Shown here piece after piece: positions 33,101-45,840 of a stretch of DNA of 64,000 nucleotides. Both the position numbers and the translations under genes were made by a program. The stretch's first letter is position 1; each line of letters begins with the position of its first letter. The notes beneath the pieces were generated by a model, which made no database searches, had not been told where the DNA came from, and saw only the letters and a list, made by a program, of their open reading frames with translations. The stretch comes from Desmodesmus armatus (Eukaryota > Chlorophyta > Chlorophyceae > Sphaeropleales > Scenedesmaceae), in contig VIIQ02000010.1 in the NCBI GenBank assembly GCA_007449985.2, forward strand, positions 186,001-250,000, read 5' to 3'.

Positions 33101-36100
33101 TAGGGGTTTGATGGTCACAACTCACAGTGTGCAATCGGCAGGGCAATTACTACTTTTTGAACTGGCTGGTGTTCGAACAAAAAGACCGCCATAAGACCGC
33201 CCACCTTGGAGCTGGTCAGTGGTTTTATGGCACCGGGTTGCTGCCTGCTGCGGTTTGTCGTTGTGTGCAGTTTCAGAGAGCGGGGCATCACGTTGTGGCA
33301 GCAACACAGTTGCCATGAAGAGAGCGGCATGCATGCACCAACCATGCAGTAGCGTGGGCAGCAGCTGCCAAGCAGGCCCAGAAGTTTCCATGTTAACGGC
33401 TCGACTGCCGTGCTGTGCATCCTCCTAAGCATCTTCCGGGTGCTGCGATGATACAGTGCTGAGCTTTGTGGCGCAAAGTGATGCGCCCATCAGCGGCTTT
33501 TTGTGGGTGTTGTTGATGTTGCATTGGTGAGGGTGAGGCTGACGCCACAGCACAGCTGCTTGGGAGTTTCACTGCATGTGCACATGCAAGGTTGTGTTGC
33601 CCTGTCTGGTTTGGTCTTTGTCAGCTGTTTGCTGATCACCTTAGGTCGGCAGCTACTGGGCATCTGCATGCTTGTCAGAGCTGTGCTTGGCATGCTCAAC
33701 TGCAATGCATGCAGCACAGAGTGCAACCGCTACTCACACTAGTTTGCCAGCACCCTTGAGGCAGCATCACGCTTGATTGTGTGCTTCGGGCACCTTTGTT
33801 GCCACCTAGACTGCACTTGTGCCCAGCCTCCTGGTGTTTTTACTATCCTGCAGAGCTAGGACAGTAACAGGGGCAGATGCCTGCAACAGTGTGCCCGCGC
33901 TTTCAGCTGCACTAGGTTGATGTACAGAAGTGATGGTGCACAAGCACTGACACACTTTGTGTTGTCTGTTTTTGGCAGCCATGTTCGGCGTTGGGTTGGT
34001 TGGGTGTGCTTGAAAGGGCAGTCCAACTTCATGGTGGTGCCCACAGCAACGCACCCCTGTTTGTTGCCAGCTGGCTGGCTGCCGCTTTGTTGTGATCAAT
34101 GCCCTGTGCTGTGCAGGCACTCATGATCAGGTAGACCCAGCACTGGTGTTGTCTTCAATCAACATCAACCCCGCCGTTCACACTGTGGGTCGCTTGAAGC
34201 ATGTGGTCGGCATGAGCACTGCCGATACTTGGTTGCCTACGTGACTCTTCGTATGCCTGCTACCGTGCTTCAGAAAAAGCAGGTATACTTAAATTGCAGT
34301 GGGTCCCAAGAAGCCTGTTGTGGCAGGTCTTGTGGCAGCATCACCTTTGTTTTGCAGCAGGCCTTGGGGCAAGATTGCACTTGTTCTGAGGGCCTGAGGA
34401 AACACTGCCCTTACTCAATGACAGGCCTGGAGCGGCTTGCCCGTGTTTGGTGGAAAAGGGCCAAAGGCAAAGTCATGCATGTGTTGGTTGGAAAGTCCCT
34501 ATTTGGACTTGTGCACCTGCACTCCATCTCCTGAGCTGTGTGGGTGTTTGTCACACATGGGTGTGCTGAATGGAGGCTCTGCTTTCGGCCACCAGAATGG
34601 TGTAGGTGAGGCTGCGCGCTGTGGTCACTGTTGGCAATGCTGTCAGTGCTGGCCTACGCGCAGATGTTGTGCACCTGCAAGGCCTGTTGTGCACCTTGTT
34701 TCATGGCGTTCTATGCACCAGCCTGCAACTACTCGTCTGTCGCATCTGTGTAGTAGAATACAGGATCAGCTGTCAAGCGGCGGCGATCCTGTATTCTGGG
34801 AGCGGTGCCTGGCCCTGAAGGGTGTGCTCAAGGGAAGGGAAAGCTTGTTTTGTGGCCCATGAGCAAAATGCCCCTGGGGGGCGGCGTTGTGTCCTTTGTG
34901 AAGAGGCTTGAGGTGATGTTGCCCATTTGGTTCAGGCTTCTGCAGCGGGGTTGTGCAGCTCGCCAAGTGCACTGCATACTTGCTGCTGGGCAACTCCAGC
35001 CACTGAGCTGTGTGGATGGCTGTCACACACAGGTGGCTGAATGGGAGCTGCTCCTGGCCACCAGATGGTCTGAGATAGGCTGCGCGCTGTGGTCACTGCT
35101 GCAATGCTGCCAGTGCTGGCCTGGTGTCACACGTACACGGTGTAGCCACTGAGCTGTGTGGCTGTTGATCTTACATGGGTGTGCTAAATCGAAGCTGCTC
35201 CTGGCCACACGATGGTATAGTCAGGGTGCACGCTGTGGTCACTGCTGGCTATGCTGCCAGTGTTGGCCTTGTGTGTGCAGATGTTGTGCATTTGCAAGGC
35301 CTGTTGTGCACCTTCAAGGTGCCAGTCCATGCATGGCGATCTATGCACTGGCCTGCAACTACTCGTCTGTCACATCTGTGTAGTAGGATACAGGGTCGGC
35401 GGCAGGGGCTCCTTGGGGGCGGCCGTGTTCATTTGTGAAGGCGTGAGGGCCAGGGCCATCGTGGGGCCTCCAACAGGCATCAGGGTCAAACCTGCATGCC
35501 GCTTTGTTGTGCCTTCTACTCGAATTGCTGGCCTTGCAAATGTGATCTCGTCATGCTTATGTCAAGCACCAGAATGGGCTCTGGGTCCTGCTGCCCGGCT
35601 ACACACGCTAGCAACTGGGTTGGCCCTCTGCCAGGGGGTTCAGGGGCGTTACTTTCCTTGCAGAACGCGCGCCGTGCAACTCCAACCATGGTACATCTGG
35701 CCAGAATGTGCTTCAGTGCACAAATCACCAAGGCATGAGAGTTTCTTGTTAGTGCACCAAGCAGGGTCTGCTTCCGCATCCTGGAGGCTGCTGGGCCAAC
35801 CCAGCTGCTAGTGCGTGTACGTTGGCTGAGGTGTCACCTGTGTAATTACAAAGCCTGTGGAAGACAAGCTATGTGTCTATCCTTGTGCTGCCTGCTCAGC
35901 ACAGGTGTGCATGAAGCGCTCCAGGGCTCACTGCCTGCTGAGCATACAACCAATGTGCAGCAGCCCCCAACACTTTGTCACAGACACGGATAGAGTTGCA
36001 GGATTGGAAGCAAGGGCAGTCATCCTGCTGCACGATCTCATTGTTGCCTTTGACACAGGTGCACCTACATCACAAGGAATCCCGTCCAGCATAGCCAAGC

Positions 36101-36859
36101 CATAAACCCCAGAAAGCAACATTTTCCATTCACTGGCAGATGGGTGCATGCAGGTGTGCATGTTGAAGCCAGCTTGGCAATCGGTTCTTGGAGGTCCCAG
36201 CTAGCCTATGGGTTGGTCAGTGAGCCCCCCCCCTGGGGCCCGGTGGTGCTTCAAGCACCTTGAGAGTTTTGCTACATGCCCCTGAAGGAAGGCCCAGTGC
36301 GCCCCAATGCCTTGTGCGTGCCACAACACCGGTTTGATCAACCATGAGTGCTGCATCGTAAACACAGCCCCCCTCACGGTGATGACGGCTGATGCATTGT
36401 CATACTATGACAAGGGTCGCCCGCATGCGGCATTAGTAACGCCCTTTAGGGGCTGTTGTCATGCCATTTGCACTGGTGTGTGGGTGGAAACGTGCCAACA
36501 TAGCGTTGTCCTGAACTGCACAGACTCAAGACTTCACTTGCATTGTGGCTTGTCAGATGGGGTTATGTCCCAGGCCGACTCATCCCCCTGCAGACTCCTG
36601 ATGGTGATGTCGTGGGGAGCACAAACATCCACACAGGCACACACATTTGTGCATGTACGAAGGCAAGTGCTAGGTCTTGGTTAGGGCATCACCTGGCATG
36701 CATGAGAAGGGCGTTGGCCATTTGCTGGGCTGCCTGATCTGTGTCTGTCAGGGTGATGATGTGCTGTATACAGCCTGGGGGATCCACCAGGGTCCACACC
36801 AGGGTCCACCACCAAACATCAAGCGATGGTAACACAACTATTGGGTCACGACCACGCCT
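30144..36859 (+). other. long GT-rich 3' flank of RRM copy 2
   Basis: About 6.7 kb homologous to the other two flanks but longer. Part of the excess is an internal duplication at 34540-35400. Landmarks are a (CA)8 run near 30907-30921, the TGAGTGGCGGCCAGTGATGG block near 31952, and TGTAA at 35841-35845. Alternating purine-pyrimidine GCATGCATGCATG lies near 30767. No motif-bearing ORF is visible on either strand. Confidence 0.5.
34540..35400 (+). repeat. nested degenerate repeat inside unit 2
   Basis: A block of roughly 150-250 bases (GTGTGCTGAAT, GCTCCTGGCCACCAGATGGT, TGTGGTCACTGCTGGCAATG, CAGATGTTGTGCA) occurs once in unit 1 (25950-26100) and once in unit 3 (44985-45140). In unit 2 it occurs three times, near 34560, 35030 and 35175, with increasing divergence and truncation. 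Confidence 0.7.
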
Positions 36860-37527
36860 GATCTCTCTTTCAGGGGTCAAAAAGGCTGATAAGGCATTGT
36901 ACTGTGGATGTACCGTGGTTGGGTGGTTGGGTGGGTTGGTGCATGCAGTGTGGGCGACATGAGGCAAGTTACAAATGAGCTAGGAGGGTTGGTTTGAATT
37001 GCAACAAAGCTACACCCCGCAGCAGTGGTTGGGTGAGGGTGCGGCGATCCGTCTGCAAATAGAACAGCTTAACCCTCCAGCTTGACTGTGCAGCGTGTGT
37101 GTGCCTTGGCCACAGCCTCAAACAGACGGGAAGCAATTCAAGTCTTCTGGGCGTCACCTCAGCTGGTGTTGAGTTTGTGGTAGTGGCAATCGGCAATGCA
37201 CAGTCACGATGATCTGCTATGTCAACGATGGTAGTGCTGACCGTAACATACCGGCTGTTTTAGCCCCCCAGCGACTGCATCAAGCATTATCTTTCTTGTT
37301 TCACGATAGGGTGGCACGTCGTCTGCGCTCGGTGGCTGCTTAGCAATCGACCCTCCAAAACTGACCCTCGACACCGTTTTGATCCTTCAACGTGCTTTTA
37401 GATTACAATTTATCTACTGTTCTGGCCTGCTCACACTCGAACCAGCACGGCAGCCTCTTGCCCGTGCAAACCAAACCTGCAGTCACCATCACAACAATCA
37501 CCAGCTCAGCGCTGAGGCGCTTTTAGC
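36860..37527 (+). promoter_or_regulatory. upstream region of RRM copy 3, conserved with copy 2
   Basis: This stretch aligns with 26890-27559 upstream of copy 2. Conserved blocks include CAACGATGGTAGTGCTGA (ATAACGATGGTAGTGCTGA in copy 2), GGTGGCACGTCG, GAGGCTGCTTAG-like sequence and ACCATCACAACAATCACC. If both copies are transcribed, their promoters lie here. Copy 1 retains only the last 120 bases or so. No TATA box is evident. Confidence 0.45.
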
Positions 37528-40344
37528 ATGTGCCAGCTGCAGTTGCGTGTCGACGTTGACGACGTGGGCGTGCTCTCTGACCCGGGCGTGCCAGATGTGC
37601 CACACGGCAAGGAGCACACTGACATCGACCTGCAGGTGGGGGTTTCGACCAGGCGCGGCCTCCAGTGACGGCAACATGTAACTACAGCACTTCCTCTTGC
37701 CTCAGCGCCACTTGGTTGCGGCGCTGCACACAGTATAATCTGGTTATCACCCAAGCTCCCATCCCACCCATCTAGCCCGGTCATGTCGCAGCTTCCTTTC
37801 GGCGCATCAAAGACAAACACGTGATTTACCAAACAAGGACTTTGATGCTGGCTTTATCGTTCAAGAGCCTACTGCTTGAGTAGCTCAAGGGCAGCCTCTC
37901 TGAGATGCAGTTCCTTGGCTGCTCACCTCTGCCTGGGACTGCCTGCTGTCACTGCAGCCGTACTGTTAGCTAAGGTGGCCAGCTGCAGACCAGACCTTTT
38001 CACTTGATGGCTTCCAGGAACAGCAACCCTGCTAACATCACTTCCCCACTGCTGTTCCCTGCAGACCTCTGCTCCATCAGACATGTCCAGATTCCTCTTC
38101 TTTGCGCGGTGCCCACCCGCTTTGCCCTATGAGGATATCTTCTCGCTTTTCGAACAGTATGGCGCAGTAAAGCACCTCAACTTGTACAGACGCTGGGCCA
38201 CTGCTAAGACCAGCAAGGGCTGTGGCATTGTTGAGTTTGATGCGGTGGATGCTGCAGCAGCAGCCCTGGAGGCACTGAATGGCAAGTACACCTTTGATGG
38301 CTACCCAGGTTGTGAGGCCCCCATGGTGCTGGAGCACATGGACCCCAGCAGGATGACTGCAGCGGCCGCTGGTGAGCAGCAGGCTGCTACTAGCTTCAAC
38401 ATGACCCCCCAGAACTGTCACGGCCAGTGTTGAACCTGTCTGTCGAGCAGTTCGAGGTGTTTTTGGGCACTGCAAGTGTATGCCGGGACTGCCGATTGCA
38501 ACTTCTTGCCAATGCGCTGCTACGGTTCGTGTCACTCACTTTCACGCTGTCCTGCACCCTGTGTGCTGTGCAGGTGACAAGCCCAAAAAGCAGAGCAAGC
38601 GTGCCTCCAGCACCACCAGCAGGAGCACCAGTGGCAGCCACAGCAGCTGCAGCAGCAAGGCGTCCCAGTCCAAGGCGCAGTACAACAGGAGCGCACAGGC
38701 CCACTGGGGCGCAGGAGGGCCTGCTGCTGCAGCTGGCTGGCAGGGCCTCCTCCCCTGTGACGCCTTCAGCCAGGCTGTTCTGCTGCGCCAGCAGGCAGAT
38801 GCGGCAGCTGCAGCTGCAGCATGGTCGGCTGAGCTGGGAGACCCTTCTACATGGACCTCCTACACACCGGTCCACCTGCTGCCAACGATGGGCTGCACTG
38901 TGAGTCCCTGTTGCTCGCAACTTCCACCCCTGCTGCTCAAGTCAACTTCATAGCGCGCAGCCTCCTGCATGTACACTGTCAAGTTGACTTCGTAGCGCAC
39001 AGCCTCCTGCACCACACCAGGTCTGCATGTAGACTAATCAACTGTTGTGGCGGGATGATGGGAGTGGTCGTGCTGTGGATGATCAGAGCGCATAGCGCAG
39101 CGTGTGTAGACACAGGGAGTGCAACCAGCCAATGCATCAACCATCCAAGGATGTGACATTCCGAAGTTGAGTATGAGTGCGTGGGGGCGCACAGTAGAAA
39201 CGCATCCAATCAAGAACATTTATTGAAAATCGTTCACCTGATCAGCTTGCCTCTAGCAGCAGTAGCAGCTTCGGTACCTGCGCATCTTGACAGCCAGGCT
39301 GTCCTGCCATGCTGCTGTGCTGCCGTCCTGCAGGTTCCACCCATGCTGCAGGGCTCAGCACACGTGCCCAACTACAGCCCACTGCTGTCCCCGTTGGCTG
39401 CAGCAGCAAGTGCTACAGCCGCAGATGCCTTTGCTGCGCATGCCATGTCCACCATGGGCGGCAACAACGTGTCCACCATGGGCAGCAACGTCAGTCCTGA
39501 CCTTCTGATGCAGGCCGCCCTCAGCCCCTTGGGTGCCAGGGATGCCCTCATGATGCACAACATGGCCCTCAACCACGCCAGCAACCAGCTGGCCGCCTTC
39601 AATCTGTACAGCTCTGGCAGCCAGGTGCCCCTGGCTGCCCAGCTGTCCCCCCTGCTGCCCGATGACTCATCCTCCTGGGCGCAGGACACCTTTGTGGCAT
39701 CACTGCGCAGCGGCAGCAATGTGCTGGCCTCACCAGGAAGCGACATCTACTCCCTGTGGGAGACCTCTGCAGCACTGGGCTGCCTGCACGATGCACTCCA
39801 CAGCAGCAGCGCGGCAACATCAGGGGGCGCTGTGAGTGGCCACACCTGCCCTAGCCCCACAGGGGGGCTGGGAGGTTGCCTGAGCCACACCGCTACCAGT
39901 GGGCCAGCTTTGTCTGGGCAGGCAGTGGGTGGCAGCAGGCATGAGGGGACGCTGAGCGGGGTGCTGCGTGGTGGCCTGCAGGGCATGCTGAGCCCTCAGC
40001 CAGGCGGTGTGGGCTGGCAGTGTGGCCGCAGCAGCTCCCTGGGGGACTGCATGGTCCTGCCAGCGGCCTCAGCACCAGATGCAGTCAACACCTCTGCCAT
40101 GCGAGACCAGGGCCTGCTGCAGCAGCAATCAGGCAGGTGTGCGCGCGGTGTGGAGGTTGATGTCAGCACACCTTATTCCGTGAAGGCTGGTGAAAGTGTC
40201 CTGCATGTGGCGGCTGTCACTGGGGCGCACATCACCCTTACTGAGTGGCCACGGCTGTGGCTGCAGGGCTCTGATGCCCAGGTCAAGGCTGCCTGCGAGC
40301 TCCTGGGATGCGCTGCTGCTGGCCGCCCCATGGGGCCTGTGTGA
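37528..40344 (+). CDS. RRM plus KH-like RNA-binding protein, tandem copy 3
   Basis: The most complete copy. Exons: 37528-37635, 38065-38371, 38574-38899, 39334-40344, all GT-AG and in phase, giving 583 aa. The N-terminus MCQLQLRVDVDDVGVLSDPG precedes the RRM (about residues 41-118: SRFLFFARCPPALPYEDIF, then SKGCGIVEF). The basic linker GDKPKKQSKRASSTTS, a short Ala run, the Met/Ser-rich exon 4 (containing ISPDLLM-like and ALMMHNMALNHAS segments) and the C-terminal KH-like segment ending GRPMGPV follow. Intron 3 is expanded and holds copy C of the short dispersed repeat. Exon 4 is more diverged from copies 1 and 2 than they are from each other. Confidence 0.85.
39104..39166 (-). repeat. short dispersed repeat, copy C (intronic)
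   Basis: Third copy of the element at 9224-9286, in intron 3 of RRM copy 3. It matches copy A through the TGTGACATTCCGAAG tail. Copies 1 and 2 of the RRM gene lack it, so it entered or was kept only in copy 3. Confidence 0.75.
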
Positions 40345-43300
40345 AAAGGCTTGCACTACATAGGGCTAGTGTGATCAAGCGTTTGGGTCAGGGTCTGCAC
40401 AGCCAATGACTTGTTGTGAGGGGTAGTCGAGTAGGAGCAGCCTGCATGATCCCGCTGTTTTGCGCAGAGGAGGTCGGTTGCTCATGCGGTTGTTGCACCC
40501 TGGAGTTTTTGCTGATTCCGTGGTGTTGTTGATCGTGTTTGTTGCCGCCGGCATGTCCAGAAGTTTGTCTAGCACCACCCTTTCGCCACAATTGGCCTTG
40601 CCTGCATGCACTGCCCCAGCACGGATGTGCTCCTACAGGCATGTGCCACCGTGTGCTGAGATGCGCCATACCCCCAGAGTATGCATGTGTGCGGTGGAAA
40701 GGAGGGTGCTTGTCCTGCATGTGGCCGATTGTGGTCTGGTTGGTTGTGACCTTGCTTCTTTGCGTCCCTAGCGTTGCTGGTTTGCCGTGAGATGGTGTGT
40801 GGGATTGATCAGCTAAACGGCTGACAGTTGTGGTTTGATCTGGTCTGTGTGGGGAGCTGCGGAGTGCAAGGCGGCTTTGATGTGGGGAAGTGCGATGGGT
40901 GGCTGGCAACTATCTGCAATACTGTGTCGGTGCTGTTGCGCAACAGCAGTAGCAAAGGTGAGCCAGTGCTGATTCTGGATGAGATGTCCTGGCGTTGCCT
41001 GGCACGTTCATGGTGTTGTTGTGATGCATGCATGTTGTGATGCATGCATGAGGACTTGTATTTGTGATGGCCATCACACAAAGCTTGTGCTGGACGTTGG
41101 CAAGTGTGTACTTGCGACCTGCATCGTACAAAGTTGAGCATGATGGTTACCACCAGCAGGTTTGCATACACCTACACACACTCTCGGTCTCAGTGTTTAC
41201 ACACACTTGTCCATGCGCATCCCATACACATGTGGGTGCAGTTGGTGTCAGGAGCATGGGTTCTTTGGCTGCTCCAAACACTGCTGCAAGCGGCGATAGG
41301 TGTTGTTCCCTTGGCTTGCATAAGGACTTGCTCAGCATGCAGGTTGTGGTGTGACTGCGCTGAGATTGATTGACACTCTTTCAAAGGGTCTGTGCTAACT
41401 ATCCGTGTTGCTGGAGTAACGATGTTGTGGATGTGGGTGTGGAACTCTAGCACTGAAGTGTTCGTACACGTGCACAGATTTGTTTCACTGCCACTGAACA
41501 AGAGCAGATTGCCTTGAGTGGTGGTACAGGCCTGGTGTGCCTGCTGACTGTTGATTTGGATGGCAACATGTGCTGTTGTGGAAACATCCCCTGCACATGC
41601 GTGCCTGGGGTGCAGCGACTTCAAGTGACTGCATGTCGCACTTTCAACTTTGGCCCTGCCGCATGCCAGCTTGCATCTTTGTTTTGCTTTTGCAGTAGGC
41701 ACACTCTGCTACTGGCCTAGTGCTATTACTATGTTGCTTAGCTTCTCCTGCAGTTGCCTGCCATGTGTTTTGGTTGTGCGTGCATGCATGGTTGCTTGTG
41801 TGCTTGCCACTCGGTTTGAAGGCCTGCACTGAAGCCAGCAGGGGCGTACAGCAGCACCACCATTCTTGCAGGAAGGCGGTCAGGTCCTGCACCGCGCCCC
41901 CATGCCTTGGCTATACTCCTTGTGTGCGCTGTTTTTCAAGGTTCGTGACATGAATGAACGTAGCTTGTGCCAATGTATGGATTGCTGCTACACTTGCAGC
42001 CAACGCCGCGCACAAGCTGTCCTGCCGGGTGGCTTCCACCGTCACAACGGTAGCAGCACAGACATGCAGAGGGCTGATACGACTTGCCAGACCTGCTGTG
42101 TGTGTCAGCAGAGGGAGTGCATGCGTGCGTGTGTGTTAAACACATGTGTGTGGTCAGCACAGGTGCATGCAGTCTCATGCTTTCCACCTGAATCAATGTT
42201 GGGTCAGTGAGTGATTGTTGCCTGCTGTTGGTCGGAGACTGACGGCTGCTGTCTGGGAAAGTGGCCTGATGGCCGCCTGAGTGGCGGCTTGTGTTGGTGT
42301 TTGAAGTGGCGGTACTACGATCTGTTAGCCCACAAAGTCATGTGGCCGTCATAAGCACATACTGTTGCCGTGAGGGTTTCCCGACCCGTCAGATCCTCAA
42401 CTGCATGTTCCTGCACAGCAGAGCTTGCTGTGGGCGGCACTTACAGTGCCCTCTGATGGTTGGTGGCCTGCGGGAGAGTGCCTGTCGTGTTGTATAAATC
42501 CCTATCGGCATGCGCCCAAGTCCAGACAAGGCTGACCGTCCCCGTGTCACCTTGGACGTGCATCCCACTGGGCCTGCGGGTTATTAAGCCACGCTTCATG
42601 CTCACACGATAATGATGCATGTCGCTTCATGGTGTTGTTTTTGCCCTCCATCATCCTGACTAGGCTACTCAGGTGTGTTGAGTTGGGTTTGATCTGTTGT
42701 TGGCAACCATCATGCTGCTTGGCCGGGTTGCTTGATTTGTCCATGGCTGCATGAGGCTGCTGCAGCAAAGCAAATAGGTTTTGCGCTGCGCGCCAGGGTG
42801 CAGCAGCAGCTGTGATTGGACTTGAAATATCTATAAAGGCACACACCTGAAGTTCAGGGTCTTACATGCGAGCTAGGACCTGGTGGCCATGACATCAGGC
42901 ATCAACGTGGATATGTGGTGATGTTACGTTGGTTCTCCTGGCAGCCCTGTCCTAGGAGCTTGCAGGTGACCGCTGACTGCACTTTGCCTGTGCTGTTTAC
43001 CATGAGGTGTGTTTGAGTTTGGCGGATGCTGTGCATGACTTGTTGAGCTGTTTTCGTAGTACAATTCTGTCTGCCTGCCAAACTGTAGACTTGGCAACCA
43101 CAGGGATGCAATGTATGCTGTGACTTATTCAGACTTCAGGCACATGCAACCCATCTCCAGGTGGCCAAGATGTGTGTGCTGTCATGCCGCATGAAAGAGT
43201 TGTTTTTTTTCACTTAGTGTGTGTTGCGAGCATGGTACGTGTTGGGCTGGATTGCACTGTGTTACGCGCGAATTGTCTACTGTTACATGAGGCTGCCTGA

Positions 43301-45840
43301 TTCTTCAGAGTCACCCATGTCAACAGAGTGCAGGCAGGAGCCTGTCGGCAGGACATGCAGATGGGGTTGCAAGTAGAGGTTTGATGGTTACAGGTCACAG
43401 TGTGCAACCGGCAGGGCAACAGTTTCATCACTGTTACACTGGCTGGTGCTAGAACAGGTTGAGTGCCACCAGACCCCCGACCTTGTACCTGGTTGGCTGT
43501 TGTGGCACCTGGTTGTTGCCTCTGGTGGTTTGTGTTTGGTGATGTGTGTTGATTTCGCTTTCAGAGAGAATGTGCATCTGGCTGTGGCAGCAAGACAGCA
43601 GCCATGAAGAGAGCAGCATGCAACTCCATCAAGGCATGCATGCGCATCACACAGTTTGTCTCGTGCAGCAGAGTGGACAGCAATTGCCATGTAGGCCAAG
43701 GAGATCCATGTTTGCGGCCTGACTGCCGTGCTGGGCGTCCACCTGATCATCACACAGGTGTTGAGTTGGTGCTGGCTTTGCAGCTCAGCACAGCTGGGGG
43801 AGGTGCTGCGCACAGCATGCACTTGTGCACCTGGTTTTTGGGTGTCCTGCACACTTCTTGTCCTGCACGTTTTTTCTGTAGGTCCTTCATGTTGCCTTGC
43901 CACTGGATGGTGATCCAAGCAGAGGTCACAGCACAGCTGCCTTGAATCCCACAGCATGTCCATATGCATGGCGGGCTCGCCCTGTTTTGGTTTGGTCGTT
44001 GTCGGCTGTTTGGCTGATCACCTTCACCACCTACTGGGCATCAGCACGCTTGTCAGAGCTGTGCTGAGCATGCCCAGCTGCATGCATGAACCACAGAGTG
44101 CGGCTGCCGCTACGCTCAGCCCAAACGCACATGGAGGCATCAGATCACGCTTGATTGTGTGCTTGCGGCACCTTCTGGCCACCATAACTGCACTCATGTC
44201 AAGCCTCCTGGTCTGTTGAAGGGTCTGGTTGGAAGGCTGCGGCCACTAGGGCAGTACATAGGGGCAGATGCATGTACAGTGTGCTTGAGCCCACTGAGTT
44301 GCATCTGGATGCATGAACAGAGGTGATGGTGCACAAGCACTGACACACTTCATGTTGCTTTGTGGAAAGCCTTCTTGGGCAGGGGTGGTTGAGCGTGCTT
44401 ACGGGCAGTCCTCCACCATGTTGCCATTGGTGCCCACAACACAGCTGCCCTGTTTGTGCCAGTTGGGGTGCCGCCGCCCTGTGGCGATCAGTGCGTTGCA
44501 CTGTGCAAACACTCAAGGTCAGGTTGACCCAGATTTGGTATTATTTTTCTCCAACTGGAATTATTCCCGCAGTTTGCACTGTGGTCGCATCAAGCGTGCA
44601 CGTCGCATGGAGCGGTGCTGTGCTGGTGATACCTGGTTGCCACCTGGAGTATGTATGCCTGCTACGGTCTTGCAGGAAGTTAGCACATATACTTGAAGGA
44701 CAAGGGTCCTGAGCAACCCCTTTGTGACGGCTGTCTTGTGAAATGATCACCCTTTGCCTGTGACATGCCCAGGGGCAATATCGCCCATGGCACAAGGGCC
44801 TGAGGAGACTTTGCCCCTACTTGATGCCCTGGGGCGACCTTGCCCTTGTTTTGTGAAGGGGTCTGAGGCAATGTCGCCCTTTTGGTTGAAGCTTCTGCGG
44901 CACGGTTGTGCAGCTCACCAAGTGCACTGCGTACTTGCTGCTCGGCTATTACAGCCACCGAGCTGTATGGATGGTTGTTACACATGGGTGTGCTGAATTA
45001 CAGTTGCTCCTGGTTACCAGATGGTGTGAGTGAGGCTGCTTGCTGTGGTCACTGCTGGCAATGCTGCCAGTGCTGGCCTGGTGTGCAGATGTTGTGCACC
45101 TTCAAGGCCTGTGGCACACCTTCATTCATGCCGTTTTGTGCACCGGCGTGCAACTACTCGTCTGTCGCATCTGTGTGTAGTAGGATACAGGGTCCGCGGC
45201 CAAGGCTCCTTGGGGGCGGCCGTGTTTCATTTGTGTCATCTGTGTAGGTTTGTGGTTTGAGGGCCAGAACCGACGTGGGGTCTCAAGCAGGCATGGGGGG
45301 GTCATACTCGCATGCTGCTTTGTAGTGCCTTCTAGTTGAGTCGCTGGCCCTGCAAAATGGGGTTCTCACCTTGTTTTGGGAGAACCACAAGAAAAGAACC
45401 AGAATGGGTGGTGGATCCTGCTGCCGAGCTACACATGCTAGCAACTGGGATAGCCCACTGCCCTGGGGTCGGAGGCACCACTTCATCTACAGAACATGCG
45501 CCGTGCACCAGTGCCCGAACTGAGAAGGCATGGGCTGGTGGTTTGCCAAGGAGGGTCTCCCACCCCACCCTGGAGGCTGCTGGGCCAACCCAGCTGTTAG
45601 TGTGTGTACGATCGCTGGATTCCCACCTATGTAACAAAACCTGTGGATGACAAGCCATGTGTGTCATACCGTGTTCCGCCTGCTCGGCGCAGTGCATACA
45701 ACGCTTCAGGGTTACCTCCAGTCCAGCATACAACCGGTGTGCGGCCCTTGTGATTGCAGCCCCCAACATGTTGTCACAGCCTTGGCAGCTGCTGGTCCGC
45801 AGCCCATAACAACGATTGTCAAGGTGCACCCACACGTGCT
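40345..45840 (+). other. long GT-rich 3' flank of RRM copy 3
   Basis: About 5.5 kb homologous to the flanks of copies 1 and 2, with TGTAA at 45630-45634. Near 45000 it is closer to unit 1 than to the adjacent unit 2. The ATGCATGCATG alternation recurs near 41024-41049. I see no supported gene until the orphan frame at the end. Confidence 0.5.

Larger units (their letters stand above)
19030..45840 (+). repeat. tandem triplication of RRM-KH gene units
   Basis: Three head-to-tail units each hold one RRM-KH gene followed by 5-7 kb of related downstream DNA. Matching points are: RRM start codons at 19655, 28099 and 38083 (spacings 8444 and 9984); the CCGTCTGAGTGGCGGCC landmark at about 23191 and 31947, and its diverged form near 42274; and a TGTAA at 26610, 35841 and 45630 inside CACCTATGTAACAAA-type sequence. 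The block before copy 2 (about 26890-27557) matches that before copy 3 (about 36860-37527), so units 1/2 and 2/3 abut directly. Edges are approximate. Confidence 0.9.
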
